Positions 5,807 through 14,697 of a stretch of 29,555 nt of DNA are shown here, piece by piece. The stretch comes from a virus: the IMG/VR virus record IMGVR_UViG_3300031669_000172, positions 1-29,555 of that record; one strand, 5' to 3'. Each line of letters begins with the position of its first letter. The stretch's first letter is position 1. The notes beneath the pieces are model-generated. The model did not search any database, was not told the origin of the DNA, and was given only the letters and a program-made list of their open reading frames with translations. A program made the position numbers and the translations under genes.

Positions 5807-8218
5807 TTAAAATTGCTCCGCAAAAAGATTTAGATTTTCCCTTTCAACTTCATTAATTACTTTACTAAAAATAATGATGTTTTGTAAATTGCCATTGTAA
5901 AAATTTACGTTAGGAGATGCCGACTTTGCGCCAAAAACAAAAGCAGATACATCGCCAACTATACTATCGCTTGTACCAGTCTGCAAAACTCCATTTATGT
6001 ATAATTTTAAATCGCTTATGCCGTCAAATGTTACTAAAATAGAATTTCTTTGAGCCGAAATTGCGCCACTTTTGGAAATAAAACTTGCCCCATTCCATAA
6101 ACTAGCCCGTAAAATTCCACTCTCAAATGAAAGCCCGAATTTATTACTTGCCCCGATTATATTGTTTACTAAAACCTGCGCAGATGCTACGCTTGCAGGT
6201 GTAAAAATTATTGACAATGAAAATGTCAATATATTTGACACTTCATTTAAAACTGTGCGGGAAATAAAATTATCAGAGCCGTTAAAATCTATTAAATTAT
6301 TTACTTTATCAAATTTCGGTTGATTTGTTTTTGTTGCCTGCGATAAATCGTAAGTATTTCCGCTTTGGTCGTAGAATGTTTTTAAATATCCAGTATCAGA
6401 ACTTGCATTTTCTAAAGCATTATCTATAAAATCATTAAAATTTAGCCATTTTTCAGCTAAATAAGTATCTAAAAATTTTCTGCGAAAAATAAAATCCCTC
6501 TCATCATCGGAACCGTCATCAACGGCTGTGTCGGCGCTATTATTACGCCTTAATTCTAGGCAATTATCCGAATAATCCTCTTTTAAAAGGTTAAATCCGC
6601 ACGCTAAAATAATATCCGATGTATCGCTTGATATTGGCGGAATATCTTCAAAGGTTACTTGTTGTAATTTTAGCGTAGTCTTTAAATTTGCCGAGTGATT
6701 AATACCGATTATTTTATAAAAATTGTTTTTATTTATTTTTATAGCCCCGATTGCCTGCCCCAAAATGCCTTCATCAAGTTTGGAAACGTCTAAAACAAAT
6801 GCACCCTTACTGTCGGATATTTCCGTCCTGCGTATTTGGCAAAGGTCAAAAATTTTAGCATCGGGATAAAAAGGCAACTCTATTTTAAAAGATAGTTTCG
6901 GATTTTCTGTCTGTGTACCGATAAAATCTAATAAATTTTGGCGTTCGGTAGCATTATCAATAAACTCAATATCAACATCTTTAGAAGTTCCAAATTTAGT
7001 GTTATTGCTTATAAATTCTAATGCCGTATCGCTCCAAAACCATTTTTCTATTACGTTTTTTCCGCCTTGATTAAAATCAAAAACGGATATCTTTTTTTCA
7101 GGCGAATTTAAAAAGAAATGTTTAACTACGCTTGTTGGTTTTGCCGGGCGGAAATAAAATACGTTATCTTTTACGTAAAAAATGGAATGCCCGAACGCTA
7201 ATTCTCGCAATAAATCTATTACTTTAGTTTCGGGGTCTATCAAAGACAGATTTAAACTCTGCGTATTGTAACCTGCGGATATATTATCTGTATTGACTTC
7301 AAAAAAAGCCGTAAACTGCCCACGATTGACTATTTCATAGACAAGGTCGTTGACATTCGTAGCGGTCAAAGTGCCTAACTCCGCCACGTTTAACGTGCTT
7401 AAAATTGATACCAAAGCCCTTGCGGAAAATTGCTCGCTGTCATCTTTTGTAGTTACGGCAGTTTTATCATCTATAAATCCTTGAAATGTCTCCGTTTCAA
7501 TCAAAATCGGGTTGTCAGGGTCGGTATATCGGTCAATGTACCCTTCCATAATCCGAATTAGCGAATTATGGCGCACAAAATTTACAAAAATTGAGTTCGG
7601 ATTGTCTTCGTCAGACATTTCCCCGTGAAGATTTTTCAATTTAAGATTAGCGGAGCCGACTTTTACCTCTCCAAATTCGTAAAGGTTGTCAGGGATTTGT
7701 TCGCTAATCGGGCTGACGCTCTTATCTATCAAGTAATTTGAAATATCAAACCAATCGTCCTCATATTCTTTTACTTTTTTAACGGAAACATCGTCTATTT
7801 CGGCAGTAAAAGCGCTCAATCCTTTTAAATATAGCGTAGAATTGCCAAGCGCTCTTATTTTTAAAATATAAATACCATTTTGCGCAATAGTTTCGCCAAC
7901 GCTTTGGTCCCCCATTAAAATTTGCAAAGTTCCGCTTGCATAACTTGTCATTAAAAATTTTATTTCGTACAAAAAGCCACTTTCCAAACCGATGTCTTGC
8001 GAAAGTGAGGTATCAGTTACGGCGCTTGCATTAGCTTTACCGTCTGCAATACTCCAATTTGCCCCTTTTGCCCAGTCGGTATCTGTGGTAAAATCGCCAT
8101 TGGTAACAAGTTCGGCCGCAAACAATTCGGTAACTGCAAGCCGTCTTTTAATTTCTAAACGCCTGCCGTGTTTCGCCTCGCTATACCTCTGCCATATTTG
8201 TTTATTAGTTAAACTCAT
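5807..8218 (-). CDS. Large tail-tip / baseplate protein with carbohydrate-binding modules
   Basis: The 803-residue product has three regions. Residues about 37-150 look like a CBM-type jelly roll (LVTNGDFTTDTDW...NWSIADGKANAS, a common CBM4/9-like start). The middle (about 155-540) is mixed alpha/beta and carries FDISNYLIDKSVSPISEQIPD, a tail-hub style element that precedes the distal part. The C-terminus (540-803) is a LamG/concanavalin-like domain (FYDQSGNTYDLSQATKTNQP, YINGVLQTGTSD). This fits a hub or receptor-binding spike. It overlaps the previous gene by one base (TAATG). Confidence 0.8.
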   Translation of the reverse strand: MSLTNKQIWQRYSEAKHGRRLEIKRRLAVTELFAAELVTNGDFTTDTDWAKGANWSIADGKANASAVTDTSLSQDIGLESGFLYEIKFLMTSYASGTLQILMGDQSVGETIAQNGIYILKIRALGNSTLYLKGLSAFTAEIDDVSVKKVKEYEDDWFDISNYLIDKSVSPISEQIPDNLYEFGEVKVGSANLKLKNLHGEMSDEDNPNSIFVNFVRHNSLIRIMEGYIDRYTDPDNPILIETETFQGFIDDKTAVTTKDDSEQFSARALVSILSTLNVAELGTLTATNVNDLVYEIVNRGQFTAFFEVNTDNISAGYNTQSLNLSLIDPETKVIDLLRELAFGHSIFYVKDNVFYFRPAKPTSVVKHFFLNSPEKKISVFDFNQGGKNVIEKWFWSDTALEFISNNTKFGTSKDVDIEFIDNATERQNLLDFIGTQTENPKLSFKIELPFYPDAKIFDLCQIRRTEISDSKGAFVLDVSKLDEGILGQAIGAIKINKNNFYKIIGINHSANLKTTLKLQQVTFEDIPPISSDTSDIILACGFNLLKEDYSDNCLELRRNNSADTAVDDGSDDERDFIFRRKFLDTYLAEKWLNFNDFIDNALENASSDTGYLKTFYDQSGNTYDLSQATKTNQPKFDKVNNLIDFNGSDNFISRTVLNEVSNILTFSLSIIFTPASVASAQVLVNNIIGASNKFGLSFESGILRASLWNGASFISKSGAISAQRNSILVTFDGISDLKLYINGVLQTGTSDSIVGDVSAFVFGAKSASPNVNFYNGNLQNIIIFSKVINEVERENLNLFAEQF

Positions 8219-9024
8219 TACGATACCTCAATTAAACGTAACGCATCATTTAAGCCAGTCCAATAAAGATTTTTAGTAAGTGAAGGGCTACCGCCTCTAA
8301 CCCTTGCAACCTTGTAAATATCTCTAAATCGGTACGGCTCAAAAGAATAATCAAATTGCCCTTCAACGCCTGCATTAATCCAAATATAAAACTCTGTCGC
8401 TCTGTCTTTTAATGTCTGCAAAAGGTCTATGTCGTTTTGGTTTATATGGCTTTTGATTGCAAGCGAAAAATCAAAACTATTTCCTTTTGTAATTACGATA
8501 TTTTTGCTATCCTCTTTTTTAAAAATTGTCTCATTAACCTTTTCAGTCGGGTTCGGGTCTACGGGAAACTCCAATGTCCCGATTAAATCAAAAGCTAAAA
8601 AATCAAATATGTATTTTTCTTCATTTGCCACTATGGTATTACTGCCTGTTATGCGAATACGGGACATCGTAGTTTTGGCGTCTAAAAGAATGTATATATA
8701 TTTATTGTCTGCGGTTTTCGTTATCGTGGCATTGACACCATCTGTAATGTTATTATAACTGCCGTCATAATACTCAAAAGCGATATTTAAAATGTTGGTA
8801 TTGTAAATAAAAAGCGCTTTTATTTCCCTGTTAGTTTCAAAATCACGCTCAATTGATATTGCATTGCCATCAGTTCCTTCTCCCGATGACTGCCAACGGG
8901 TATTTTTACGTCCGTCAAACGCAAGCCACTTACTCGCATCATTACTTGATACAGATACATCGCCTTGAAATTCCTGCAAGGCGTAATTAAAATCAAAAAA
9001 TGTTATCCCTTTAAATGTTGCCAT
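8218..9024 (-). CDS. Distal tail protein with discoidin-like domain
   Basis: Residues about 25-145 resemble an F5/8-type C (discoidin) beta-sandwich: ASKWLAFDGRKNTRWQSS is the family's typical start, and MSRIRITGSN a later strand. The C-terminal half (SFDFSLAIKSHINQNDIDLL, FYIWINAG) looks like a distal-tail beta domain. Position directly after the tape measure supports a Dit-like role joining tube to tip. No SD is visible before the ATG at 9024, so coupling to the tape measure gene is likely. Confidence 0.75.
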   Translation of the reverse strand: MATFKGITFFDFNYALQEFQGDVSVSSNDASKWLAFDGRKNTRWQSSGEGTDGNAISIERDFETNREIKALFIYNTNILNIAFEYYDGSYNNITDGVNATITKTADNKYIYILLDAKTTMSRIRITGSNTIVANEEKYIFDFLAFDLIGTLEFPVDPNPTEKVNETIFKKEDSKNIVITKGNSFDFSLAIKSHINQNDIDLLQTLKDRATEFYIWINAGVEGQFDYSFEPYRFRDIYKVARVRGGSPSLTKNLYWTGLNDALRLIEVS

Positions 9025-9030
9025 AATTTA

Positions 9031-11667
9031 TTATGCCGTAGTCGGAAACGGCGCTACTGCTCTATCCGTAATTTGATTTGAAATTATATCGTGTAAACTT
9101 ACTGCTAACTCTTCAGGCGTACTGCCTATCAAATTGCCTTCAACGTTTACCGTAATGTCCATTTTGCTACTTTGATTATTCGTTACCGCATCGGGCGATG
9201 ATAATGCCAAATCGCCACTACGTAAAAACTGCGCCTCTGCCGAAGGTACAATAATTTCCCCGGCGTGTACGTTTGCAAGCATATCACTAGGCACGCTGTC
9301 GGTACCGACTGCAAAACTTGTACTCGCAATTCTAGCAATGGGGGCTATCGCTGCAGCTGCGACCGTTGCGGCGGCTACCAAGTTAGCGGGAAACGGCAAT
9401 GTCAACGCTTTTGCAATACCTTCGTCTTTACTTACAAGCGCTTTTTTTAAGGCGATCTTCGTTTCCTGTATTGCATTTGCTTTATTTAATGTTTCCGATG
9501 CACCCAAAGTTTGCGCAACACTTTGCAAATTACTGTCGTTAAGTTTAGTATTAAATTTAGCTGATTTTTCTTTGAAAACATTTTTTCGGTCTTCAATAGC
9601 TTTTAAAGCACCTGCAAAATCTTCTTCTATCGCTTTTTCCTGCTCTTTTGTTAACGCTAAAATCTCTGTTTTCGCAAGCCCTTCGGTTTCCCAGTCAATT
9701 ATTTTATTTTCTAAATCCAATAATCGCATTTCCCTTTCGGCAAGTAGTTTTTCTTCTAATAATAAAAGTTCTGCCTCATTTGCGGAGGTTTTAATTGCCA
9801 AAATTTGTGCCGCTTCCGCCTCTGTAATTTCGCCTTTTTTAATTGATAATGCTTTAGCATCTTCCGCCGCTCTTGCGTTTGCATCTTTTTCAGCGTCTAA
9901 CTTTTCTTTTTCTTTTTTTTGTTTGTTTTCAGCAACGGTATCGCCCGCAAGTTTCCATTCATCAGCCCAAGCGCTGGCAACCGTTTTTACATCTTCCAAT
10001 ATAGATATATTTGATTTTCCAAAAAGACTACGAATGTTATTAACTAAATGCTCTACTACTGTTAAAGTATCATTGGCAAATGACAAAAATCCGTTTATAA
10101 CTTTTGTAAAAAAGCCATTAAATAAATCAAACCAAAATCTTATAGCGTCCGAAAAAACTATTTTTAAAAATTCTAATACTCGCTCTGTTTTTTCTTGTAT
10201 ACCACCCCAGTTTTTATTCCAAGCAACAAATAAAGTTCCGACTGCGACTATTAATGCGCCTATGCCTGTGGAAACTAAAGCGATTTTTAACGCACGCAAA
10301 GAAAAAACGCTACCCCAAATACCTTTAGTTAATAAACCAAAATTTGTTATTAAACTTGTGAGCGTAAATTGTTTAATGAAAATAGTATTTAAAATTAATT
10401 GAGTTTTCAAAACATTGAAACCTATGCCCAAAGCCCCGATAGCTTTTGTCGCATTTATAACCTGCCCTGCCAAAATAAGTAATGCGCTACCAAAAATGCC
10501 GATAAAAGCAACCGCACCGCTTATGCCCGCACCCCATAAAGTCAAAGTAGCGATATTATTTTTAGTGCTTTCGTCCATTTGGTTTAATTTATTTATAAAA
10601 TTAGTAACAATTTGTACCGCAGGTTTCAATTTCTCTGCAAAAAAAGCACCAAAAGAAATACGCAAAACATTTAAACTTCCTACTAAAATTTTAACTGCCT
10701 GCGAAAATGTTTCTAATTGCAATGCGTATGCTTCATTTAATCCAGTTCCATTTTTAATATCTTCGTTTATGTTGCCTATGGTTTTTCGTAAGTTTTCTAT
10801 TTCTTTTTCGCCTAACGCACCGACTGCGGTCAACGCTCTTATATTAGGTATCATTTCTGCTAATGCGTCAGGATTTTCTTTTGCGGCTTTAGCTAATTTC
10901 AAAAGCACTTCGGTAAAATCAGCGCTTTTTAAAGCAGATGCACCGACAGGGATATTGTATTTTTTCATTACTTCTATTGCTTGTTCAGTAGGTTTCAAAA
11001 GCCCTGATATAGCGCCTCTTAAAGCCGTTGACGCCTCTTCGGTACTTAATCCACCCAAAGTTAACTGCGACATTGTCGCAAGTAAAGTCTTAAATCCTAT
11101 ACCTGCCTGCTTTGCAATAGGCGCTATCTTCCCAACATTGGCCGCAAGTTCGCCCACTGTGGTTTTACCTGCTTTTTGTGCCGAGAAAAAAGCATTTGCC
11201 ACATCGCTTGCTTTGACAGTTTCCTTTCCGTAAGCATTAATAACCGAAGTCAAACCGTCTACGGCAATACTTAAATCAGTAACACCTCCGATAGCAAGTT
11301 TTTGAGCGATAGCAAAAGTTTTTAATGATTTTTCGCTTACGCCTAAAGCCGAAACAGTATCAAATAGAGCTTTGTTTGTATCTCTTATTGAAAATCCTAA
11401 ACCTATTGCGTCTTTGGCAACGCTTTTTAAATCATCGCCAAATTCGTCAAGTTCGCCTTTACTTAAAAGAGTGAAAACATTAGTAATGCCACTTTCAAAA
11501 TCTGCAAAAGGTTTTAGCGTTGAAATTATACCTGCAGAAATACCCGCAAAAGCAATAGCGCCAACTTTGGCAACATCGGCAAAGCTAGTTTTCAGCGTAT
11601 TTACTTTGCCCTCTATTTGCTTTGTGTCGGCTAAAAAATTAAGTACGACATTACTGCTTAACGCCAT
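9031..11667 (-). CDS. Tail tape measure protein
   Basis: The 878-residue product has the TP901-type tape measure core in its N-terminal third (ANAFFSAQKAGKTTVGELAA, LTLGGLSTEEASTALRGAIS). Hydrophobic segments follow in the middle (GIGALIVAVGTLFVAW), then a long charged helical stretch (about 590-730). The C-terminal end has PSDMLANVHAGEIIVPS, a typical tape measure motif. At about 0.15 nm per residue the tail would be roughly 130 nm. It follows the frameshifted chaperone pair as in other siphoviruses. GGAG lies 8 bases before the ATG. Confidence 0.93.
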   Translation of the reverse strand: MALSSNVVLNFLADTKQIEGKVNTLKTSFADVAKVGAIAFAGISAGIISTLKPFADFESGITNVFTLLSKGELDEFGDDLKSVAKDAIGLGFSIRDTNKALFDTVSALGVSEKSLKTFAIAQKLAIGGVTDLSIAVDGLTSVINAYGKETVKASDVANAFFSAQKAGKTTVGELAANVGKIAPIAKQAGIGFKTLLATMSQLTLGGLSTEEASTALRGAISGLLKPTEQAIEVMKKYNIPVGASALKSADFTEVLLKLAKAAKENPDALAEMIPNIRALTAVGALGEKEIENLRKTIGNINEDIKNGTGLNEAYALQLETFSQAVKILVGSLNVLRISFGAFFAEKLKPAVQIVTNFINKLNQMDESTKNNIATLTLWGAGISGAVAFIGIFGSALLILAGQVINATKAIGALGIGFNVLKTQLILNTIFIKQFTLTSLITNFGLLTKGIWGSVFSLRALKIALVSTGIGALIVAVGTLFVAWNKNWGGIQEKTERVLEFLKIVFSDAIRFWFDLFNGFFTKVINGFLSFANDTLTVVEHLVNNIRSLFGKSNISILEDVKTVASAWADEWKLAGDTVAENKQKKEKEKLDAEKDANARAAEDAKALSIKKGEITEAEAAQILAIKTSANEAELLLLEEKLLAEREMRLLDLENKIIDWETEGLAKTEILALTKEQEKAIEEDFAGALKAIEDRKNVFKEKSAKFNTKLNDSNLQSVAQTLGASETLNKANAIQETKIALKKALVSKDEGIAKALTLPFPANLVAAATVAAAAIAPIARIASTSFAVGTDSVPSDMLANVHAGEIIVPSAEAQFLRSGDLALSSPDAVTNNQSSKMDITVNVEGNLIGSTPEELAVSLHDIISNQITDRAVAPFPTTA

Positions 11668-12402
11668 TTTTTATAACTCCGAATTTACTCTCTAAATTTT
11701 TTCTAACAGTATCTAAATCCTCTTTTTTATTTCCATTTACATTGATAAAATTTTGATAAAAATTTACATACCTTTCAAAATTAGAGTTTGCAACCTGCAT
11801 ATTTCTGCGAGTATTCGCATTTGAAACTGCGCCCGCTACTTTCATACTATTTGCAAAACCGATATTATTAAATGCCATATCTTTTAATGAAATTTTGCCG
11901 TATTGTTCGCACAAAATTTGTATTTCCCGCAGTGTCAAGTCTCCAATTTCGTTAAATTTATATCCTGCTTTAAAGACTAAAAGCCCGATGATATCCTCAA
12001 AATTTAACTTTTTTTTTCTGCGATTTTTTCGTTTTCTTTGCTTTCGTTGTCATCTGCTTTAGGTAAACTTGCATTTAAAGCAGTAGTAACAGTTGATATA
12101 TTTCCGCTTAAGTTCTTTACAAAATTAAGTAGAATATCTGCCGTTACACTATCGCAAAAATTCTCATAAGTCATTTCTTTTTTGTCTTCTTCGGAAAATC
12201 CCGCATATAAAACCTTTGAAATTGTTAGCATAGGTTTGTTTTTTAAAAGTTCGCCCAATAGACTAATTTTCAAACCTTCTTTTTCTAACTCAATAATATC
12301 GGTTAGAGAAAATCTTAATTTATATTTTTTATTACCTATCGGAATTTCGCTACTACTCAATAATTTTGCAATGTTATCAAAACCGTCATTACTTTCAGCC
12401 AT
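11651..12402 (-). CDS. Tail assembly chaperone GT, -1 frameshift product
   Basis: The G frame ends at 12004, but a run of nine A in the message (12017-12009) gives GAA AAA AAA AGT TAA. A -1 slip on A AAA AAA continues as AAG TTA AAT TTT GAG GAT and stays open to the stop at 11651. The downstream frame has no ATG start of its own at its beginning (only TTG at 11938), and its open frame runs back to the slip site without a stop. The extension includes TLREIQILCEQYGK and a helical charged C-terminus. The fused product is about 250 residues and matches the lambda G/GT arrangement before the tape measure gene. Confidence 0.85.
12004..12402 (-). CDS. Tail assembly chaperone G (unshifted product)
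   Basis: This 132-residue protein is encoded between the tail tube and the tape measure, the invariant place of G-type chaperones that coat the tape measure during tail assembly. It begins MAESNDGFDNIAKLLSS, has a compact alpha/beta centre (KYKLRFSLTDIIELEKEGLK) and a Lys/Glu-rich tail that ends at the slippery A-run. GGAGG lies 7 bases before the ATG. The identification rests mainly on position and the frameshift. The sequence itself is weakly diagnostic. Confidence 0.8.
   Translation of the reverse strand: MAESNDGFDNIAKLLSSSEIPIGNKKYKLRFSLTDIIELEKEGLKISLLGELLKNKPMLTISKVLYAGFSEEDKKEMTYENFCDSVTADILLNFVKNLSGNISTVTTALNASLPKADDNESKENEKIAEKKS
12009..12017 (-). promoter_or_regulatory. Programmed -1 frameshift site
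   Basis: Nine consecutive A in the minus-strand message contain the slippery heptamer A AAA AAA in the G reading frame, six bases before the G stop codon. Slippage by -1 fuses G to the downstream frame. I saw no strong stimulatory hairpin directly after it. Confidence 0.8.
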
Positions 12403-12423
12403 TTTACTACCTCCATTTTAAAT

Positions 12424-12449
12424 AAGGGCGGGCGATTAAACCCGCCCCT
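12424..12449 (-). terminator. Hairpin after the tail tube gene
   Basis: On the minus strand GGGCGGG (12447-12441) pairs with CCCGCCC (12432-12426), extended by a G-T wobble (12448/12425) and an A-T pair (12449/12424). The loop is TTTAATCG, and TTATTT follows rather than a clean T-run. It probably acts as a partial terminator or an mRNA 3'-end stabiliser after an abundant structural gene. Its loop is shared with the hairpin after the capsid gene. Confidence 0.65.
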
Positions 12450-12455
12450 TTTTAA

Positions 12456-13346
12456 CTAACAAACGTCTTCGGGTTTCATTCGGTAAAGCGTATAGAGATT
12501 ATTGTTATTGCAAGGGTCTACCAGTATTTCGCCCGATAATGTTATTTCGCTCCATTCTCTGTAAACTGCGGAAAATGGAATGCCACTTGGTATACTCACT
12601 TTGTGAAAGTCAATATACGTTAAACTGCCATCACTTAATTTAGGCAACACGGCAAGCATACCCATATACGTTGTGTTGGGTTTATTGCCAACCGAAGTAA
12701 TTACATTGCCGAAGTTTACGCCTCTAACGTCTACGGCCGCAATATCTCCCTCTACAAGGGCAACAACGCCACTTCCGCCAGTTATCGTAATGCCAAGTTC
12801 GTCAACGTCAGTAGTGCCGCCAGTTCCAGCAACAGTAATGCCCGAAGCAACCAAGCCCAAGTTATCAAGGAAAGCGCCGTCTCCCTGCGGTTTACCGACT
12901 AAATAAATATCAACTTTTGTAGGGTCAGCAGTTCCCTTAAACACTAATTTTCCAAAAGGTATATTTGCTTCTTTGCCAACTTTCGCAGAAATGCTAGCAA
13001 TACCCGTAGTAGCATCAAATATAGATACGCCTTTAGTGTTTGCTATTGTGCCGATATCGCCGCTTGCCTCTGCAGCGGTATTATCAATCTGTGTTCCCTG
13101 CTCAAAAGTCGTAAATGCAAAGTCGGGAAACTCGCGCAAAACCAAAGTAATAGGATTTGCGGGTTCTCCGGGCTCTTGCGCCCACGCTCCGTCAGGATTT
13201 CCGCCAACTAAATTAACGCCTTCTCTTGACCGTTCAACTGTTAATTCCTGCAAAACCCTAAAAATGCCGTAAGGGTCTTTTGTTACCTGTTTGTAAGGGA
13301 TAACTAAATCTATCCCAAACCTTCCGTTCGGATTTAAATCGCCCAT
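12456..13346 (-). CDS. Probable major tail tube protein
   Basis: This 296-residue, Gly/Thr/Asp-rich beta protein is encoded just before the tail chaperone pair, the standard place of the tube subunit in siphoviruses. It contains an insert with repeated Gly motifs (GITVAGTGGTTDVDELG, ITGGSGVV) that looks like an Ig-like or surface-exposed domain. The N- and C-terminal parts (GRFGIDLVIPYKQVTKDP, AVYREWSEITLSGEI) form the likely core. CGAGG lies 8 bases before the ATG, and a stable hairpin follows the gene, fitting high expression. The call is from position and fold look, not a diagnostic motif. Confidence 0.7.
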   Translation of the reverse strand: MGDLNPNGRFGIDLVIPYKQVTKDPYGIFRVLQELTVERSREGVNLVGGNPDGAWAQEPGEPANPITLVLREFPDFAFTTFEQGTQIDNTAAEASGDIGTIANTKGVSIFDATTGIASISAKVGKEANIPFGKLVFKGTADPTKVDIYLVGKPQGDGAFLDNLGLVASGITVAGTGGTTDVDELGITITGGSGVVALVEGDIAAVDVRGVNFGNVITSVGNKPNTTYMGMLAVLPKLSDGSLTYIDFHKVSIPSGIPFSAVYREWSEITLSGEILVDPCNNNNLYTLYRMKPEDVC

Positions 13347-13366
13347 ATTTTTTACCTCGCTATTTT

Positions 13367-13669
13367 TTAATTTTCAAAATGACTATCGTCCCAGTTCAAC
13401 TCGTTTTTTAAATTGTATGGGATATCTTCCCAAAGCGTACCTTTCTTTACACGAAATTCAACATTCTTTTTGTAAAGTAAACGTTCTGCTTTAGTTTTTC
13501 TACCTGCGAAATTAAACACTTTAATTTTGCGCCCATCGGGTCTATATATAGCTTTCTCTCCTTCAAAAATTCCTTTCGGATTATCTTTTTTATAAGAGAT
13601 AGCCTGCGCTTTGTGATTATTTATTATTTTTTCTGCGATGTTTTTTACTTCGTTTTTATCTTTTGCCAT
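13367..13669 (-). CDS. Small basic protein in the tail module (100 aa)
   Basis: The ATG at 13669 is chosen because AGAGGAG lies 8 bases upstream; the longer frame from 13720 would place that SD inside the gene and overlap the previous gene more. The product is Lys-rich (DKNEVKNIAEKIINNHKA; RKTKAERLLYKKNVEFRVKK). It lies between the tail terminator-type gene and the tail tube. The function is unknown. Confidence 0.75.
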   Translation of the reverse strand: MAKDKNEVKNIAEKIINNHKAQAISYKKDNPKGIFEGEKAIYRPDGRKIKVFNFAGRKTKAERLLYKKNVEFRVKKGTLWEDIPYNLKNELNWDDSHFEN

Positions 13670-13682
13670 ACATACTACTCCT

Positions 13683-14165
13683 CTATGCGAATTTATAAGA
13701 TAACTGCACGCCTGTGCCAATCATTTGCGCACCAGTATCAAATTTATTGCGCACAGGTAAAAGCGTTGTCATTTCGTAACCGAAATTTACAGAATTGTTA
13801 GTTCGGTTTCCGAGCGTCCTTAACAACGCATCAGCATAACGTAACCCCTTACGATAATCAGTATTATTATTCCCTGCGTCTTCCATTGAAAACCAAAGGG
13901 AGACTACAAGGTTTAATTCAACCGCAGTACGTGCGTGATTATTAGGGTCTAACTTTATGCTATCGTCTACTACTATGTTAACGAAAACTTTCTCCTCTGC
14001 GGGTAACTCTGCCAAATCAATGTAATAAGAAGCATCATTGACGCTTGACAAAACTATGCCGTCAGTGTATTCGGAATTTACTTTTGCGATACAATTATTT
14101 AAATCGCTTTTTAAAAAATCCAATATGTCATCTAAAACTTGTTCTATATTTTTAATTACTTTCAT
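13683..14165 (-). CDS. Probable tail terminator / minor tail protein
   Basis: This 160-residue protein begins with a helical segment (KNIEQVLDDILDFLKSDL), then beta strands (KVFVNIVVDDSIKLD; AVELNLVVSLWFSMED) and a helix with RKGLRYADALLRTLGN. That alpha-beta layout and its place between the gpG-like completion protein and the tail tube fit tail terminator or joining proteins of the lambda gpU type. No sharp motif is seen, so the call is positional. Only a weak SD precedes the start. Confidence 0.6.
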   Translation of the reverse strand: MKVIKNIEQVLDDILDFLKSDLNNCIAKVNSEYTDGIVLSSVNDASYYIDLAELPAEEKVFVNIVVDDSIKLDPNNHARTAVELNLVVSLWFSMEDAGNNNTDYRKGLRYADALLRTLGNRTNNSVNFGYEMTTLLPVRNKFDTGAQMIGTGVQLSYKFA

Positions 14166-14171
14166 AATTTA

Positions 14172-14696
14172 TTAACCAAATATATTGCCTTTTAAATTTG
14201 CATTTCCTTTAAATCCTGCCCTTATAAATAGTCTTGATAAAGCATCTGATAAAGGTCTGTCCCAACGTTCTTTTACTGCCATATTCTTTACAAAAGGGTC
14301 GTTAAGTATTTCACGCTGTGGCATTTTCTTTGTGCCTAACTGGTGAAATTTAGCAATAGCGCTTTTACTTCCAAACGTTGCGGATTTATCGCTGATAGTA
14401 GTTATATTATCTGTACCGCCTTCATCAGAAAAAGAGCTTGCCATTTGTCCTGACAAAACCAAAGAAGGATACGCATCGCCCTTTAATCTTAATTTTTGCA
14501 TCTTTGTAGATGGCGCTAAATCTTTCCAAAATCTTAAATTGCCTTTGTTTGTATCAAAAAAACCGCCCATATGTCCACGAAATTTACGCCCTATTTCTTT
14601 GTATGCTTCTTTTAAGCGGATAAGGTTTTTATCGCCCAGTTTTTTAAAAATTGCCTGCGCGTCTTTAGAAAATTTTAAACTAAAACCATCAGCCAT
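14172..14696 (-). CDS. Phage virion morphogenesis / tail completion protein (Mu gpG-like)
   Basis: The 174-residue product carries the pattern of the phage virion morphogenesis family (PF05069): FWKDLAPSTKMQKLRLKG, then LVLSGQMASSFSDE, then AIAKFHQLGTKKMPQREILN. Members help finish and join head and tail. GAGGA lies 8 bases before the ATG. It follows the connector-type gene by one base, consistent with a head-tail joining block. Confidence 0.85.
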   Translation of the reverse strand: MADGFSLKFSKDAQAIFKKLGDKNLIRLKEAYKEIGRKFRGHMGGFFDTNKGNLRFWKDLAPSTKMQKLRLKGDAYPSLVLSGQMASSFSDEGGTDNITTISDKSATFGSKSAIAKFHQLGTKKMPQREILNDPFVKNMAVKERWDRPLSDALSRLFIRAGFKGNANLKGNIFG

Positions 14697-14697
14697 A

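Noticed and set aside
9338-11233. Two long plus-strand open frames (354 and 272 codons) opposite the tape measure gene
   Set aside because: They are shadows of the tape measure gene. They lack SDs, have skewed Ser/Ala/Phe composition and no recognisable fold, and the minus-strand frame has a clear family match.
11651-11938. A separate 95-residue gene starting at TTG 11938
   Set aside because: No SD, no ATG, and the open frame extends upstream without a stop to the slippery A-run, so it is better read as the frameshift extension of the tail chaperone.
13670-13720. Longer start for the 100-residue protein (MAQACSYLINSHRG)
   Set aside because: It would place the AGAGGAG SD inside the gene and deepen the overlap with the upstream gene. 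The ATG at 13669 has the ideal spacing.
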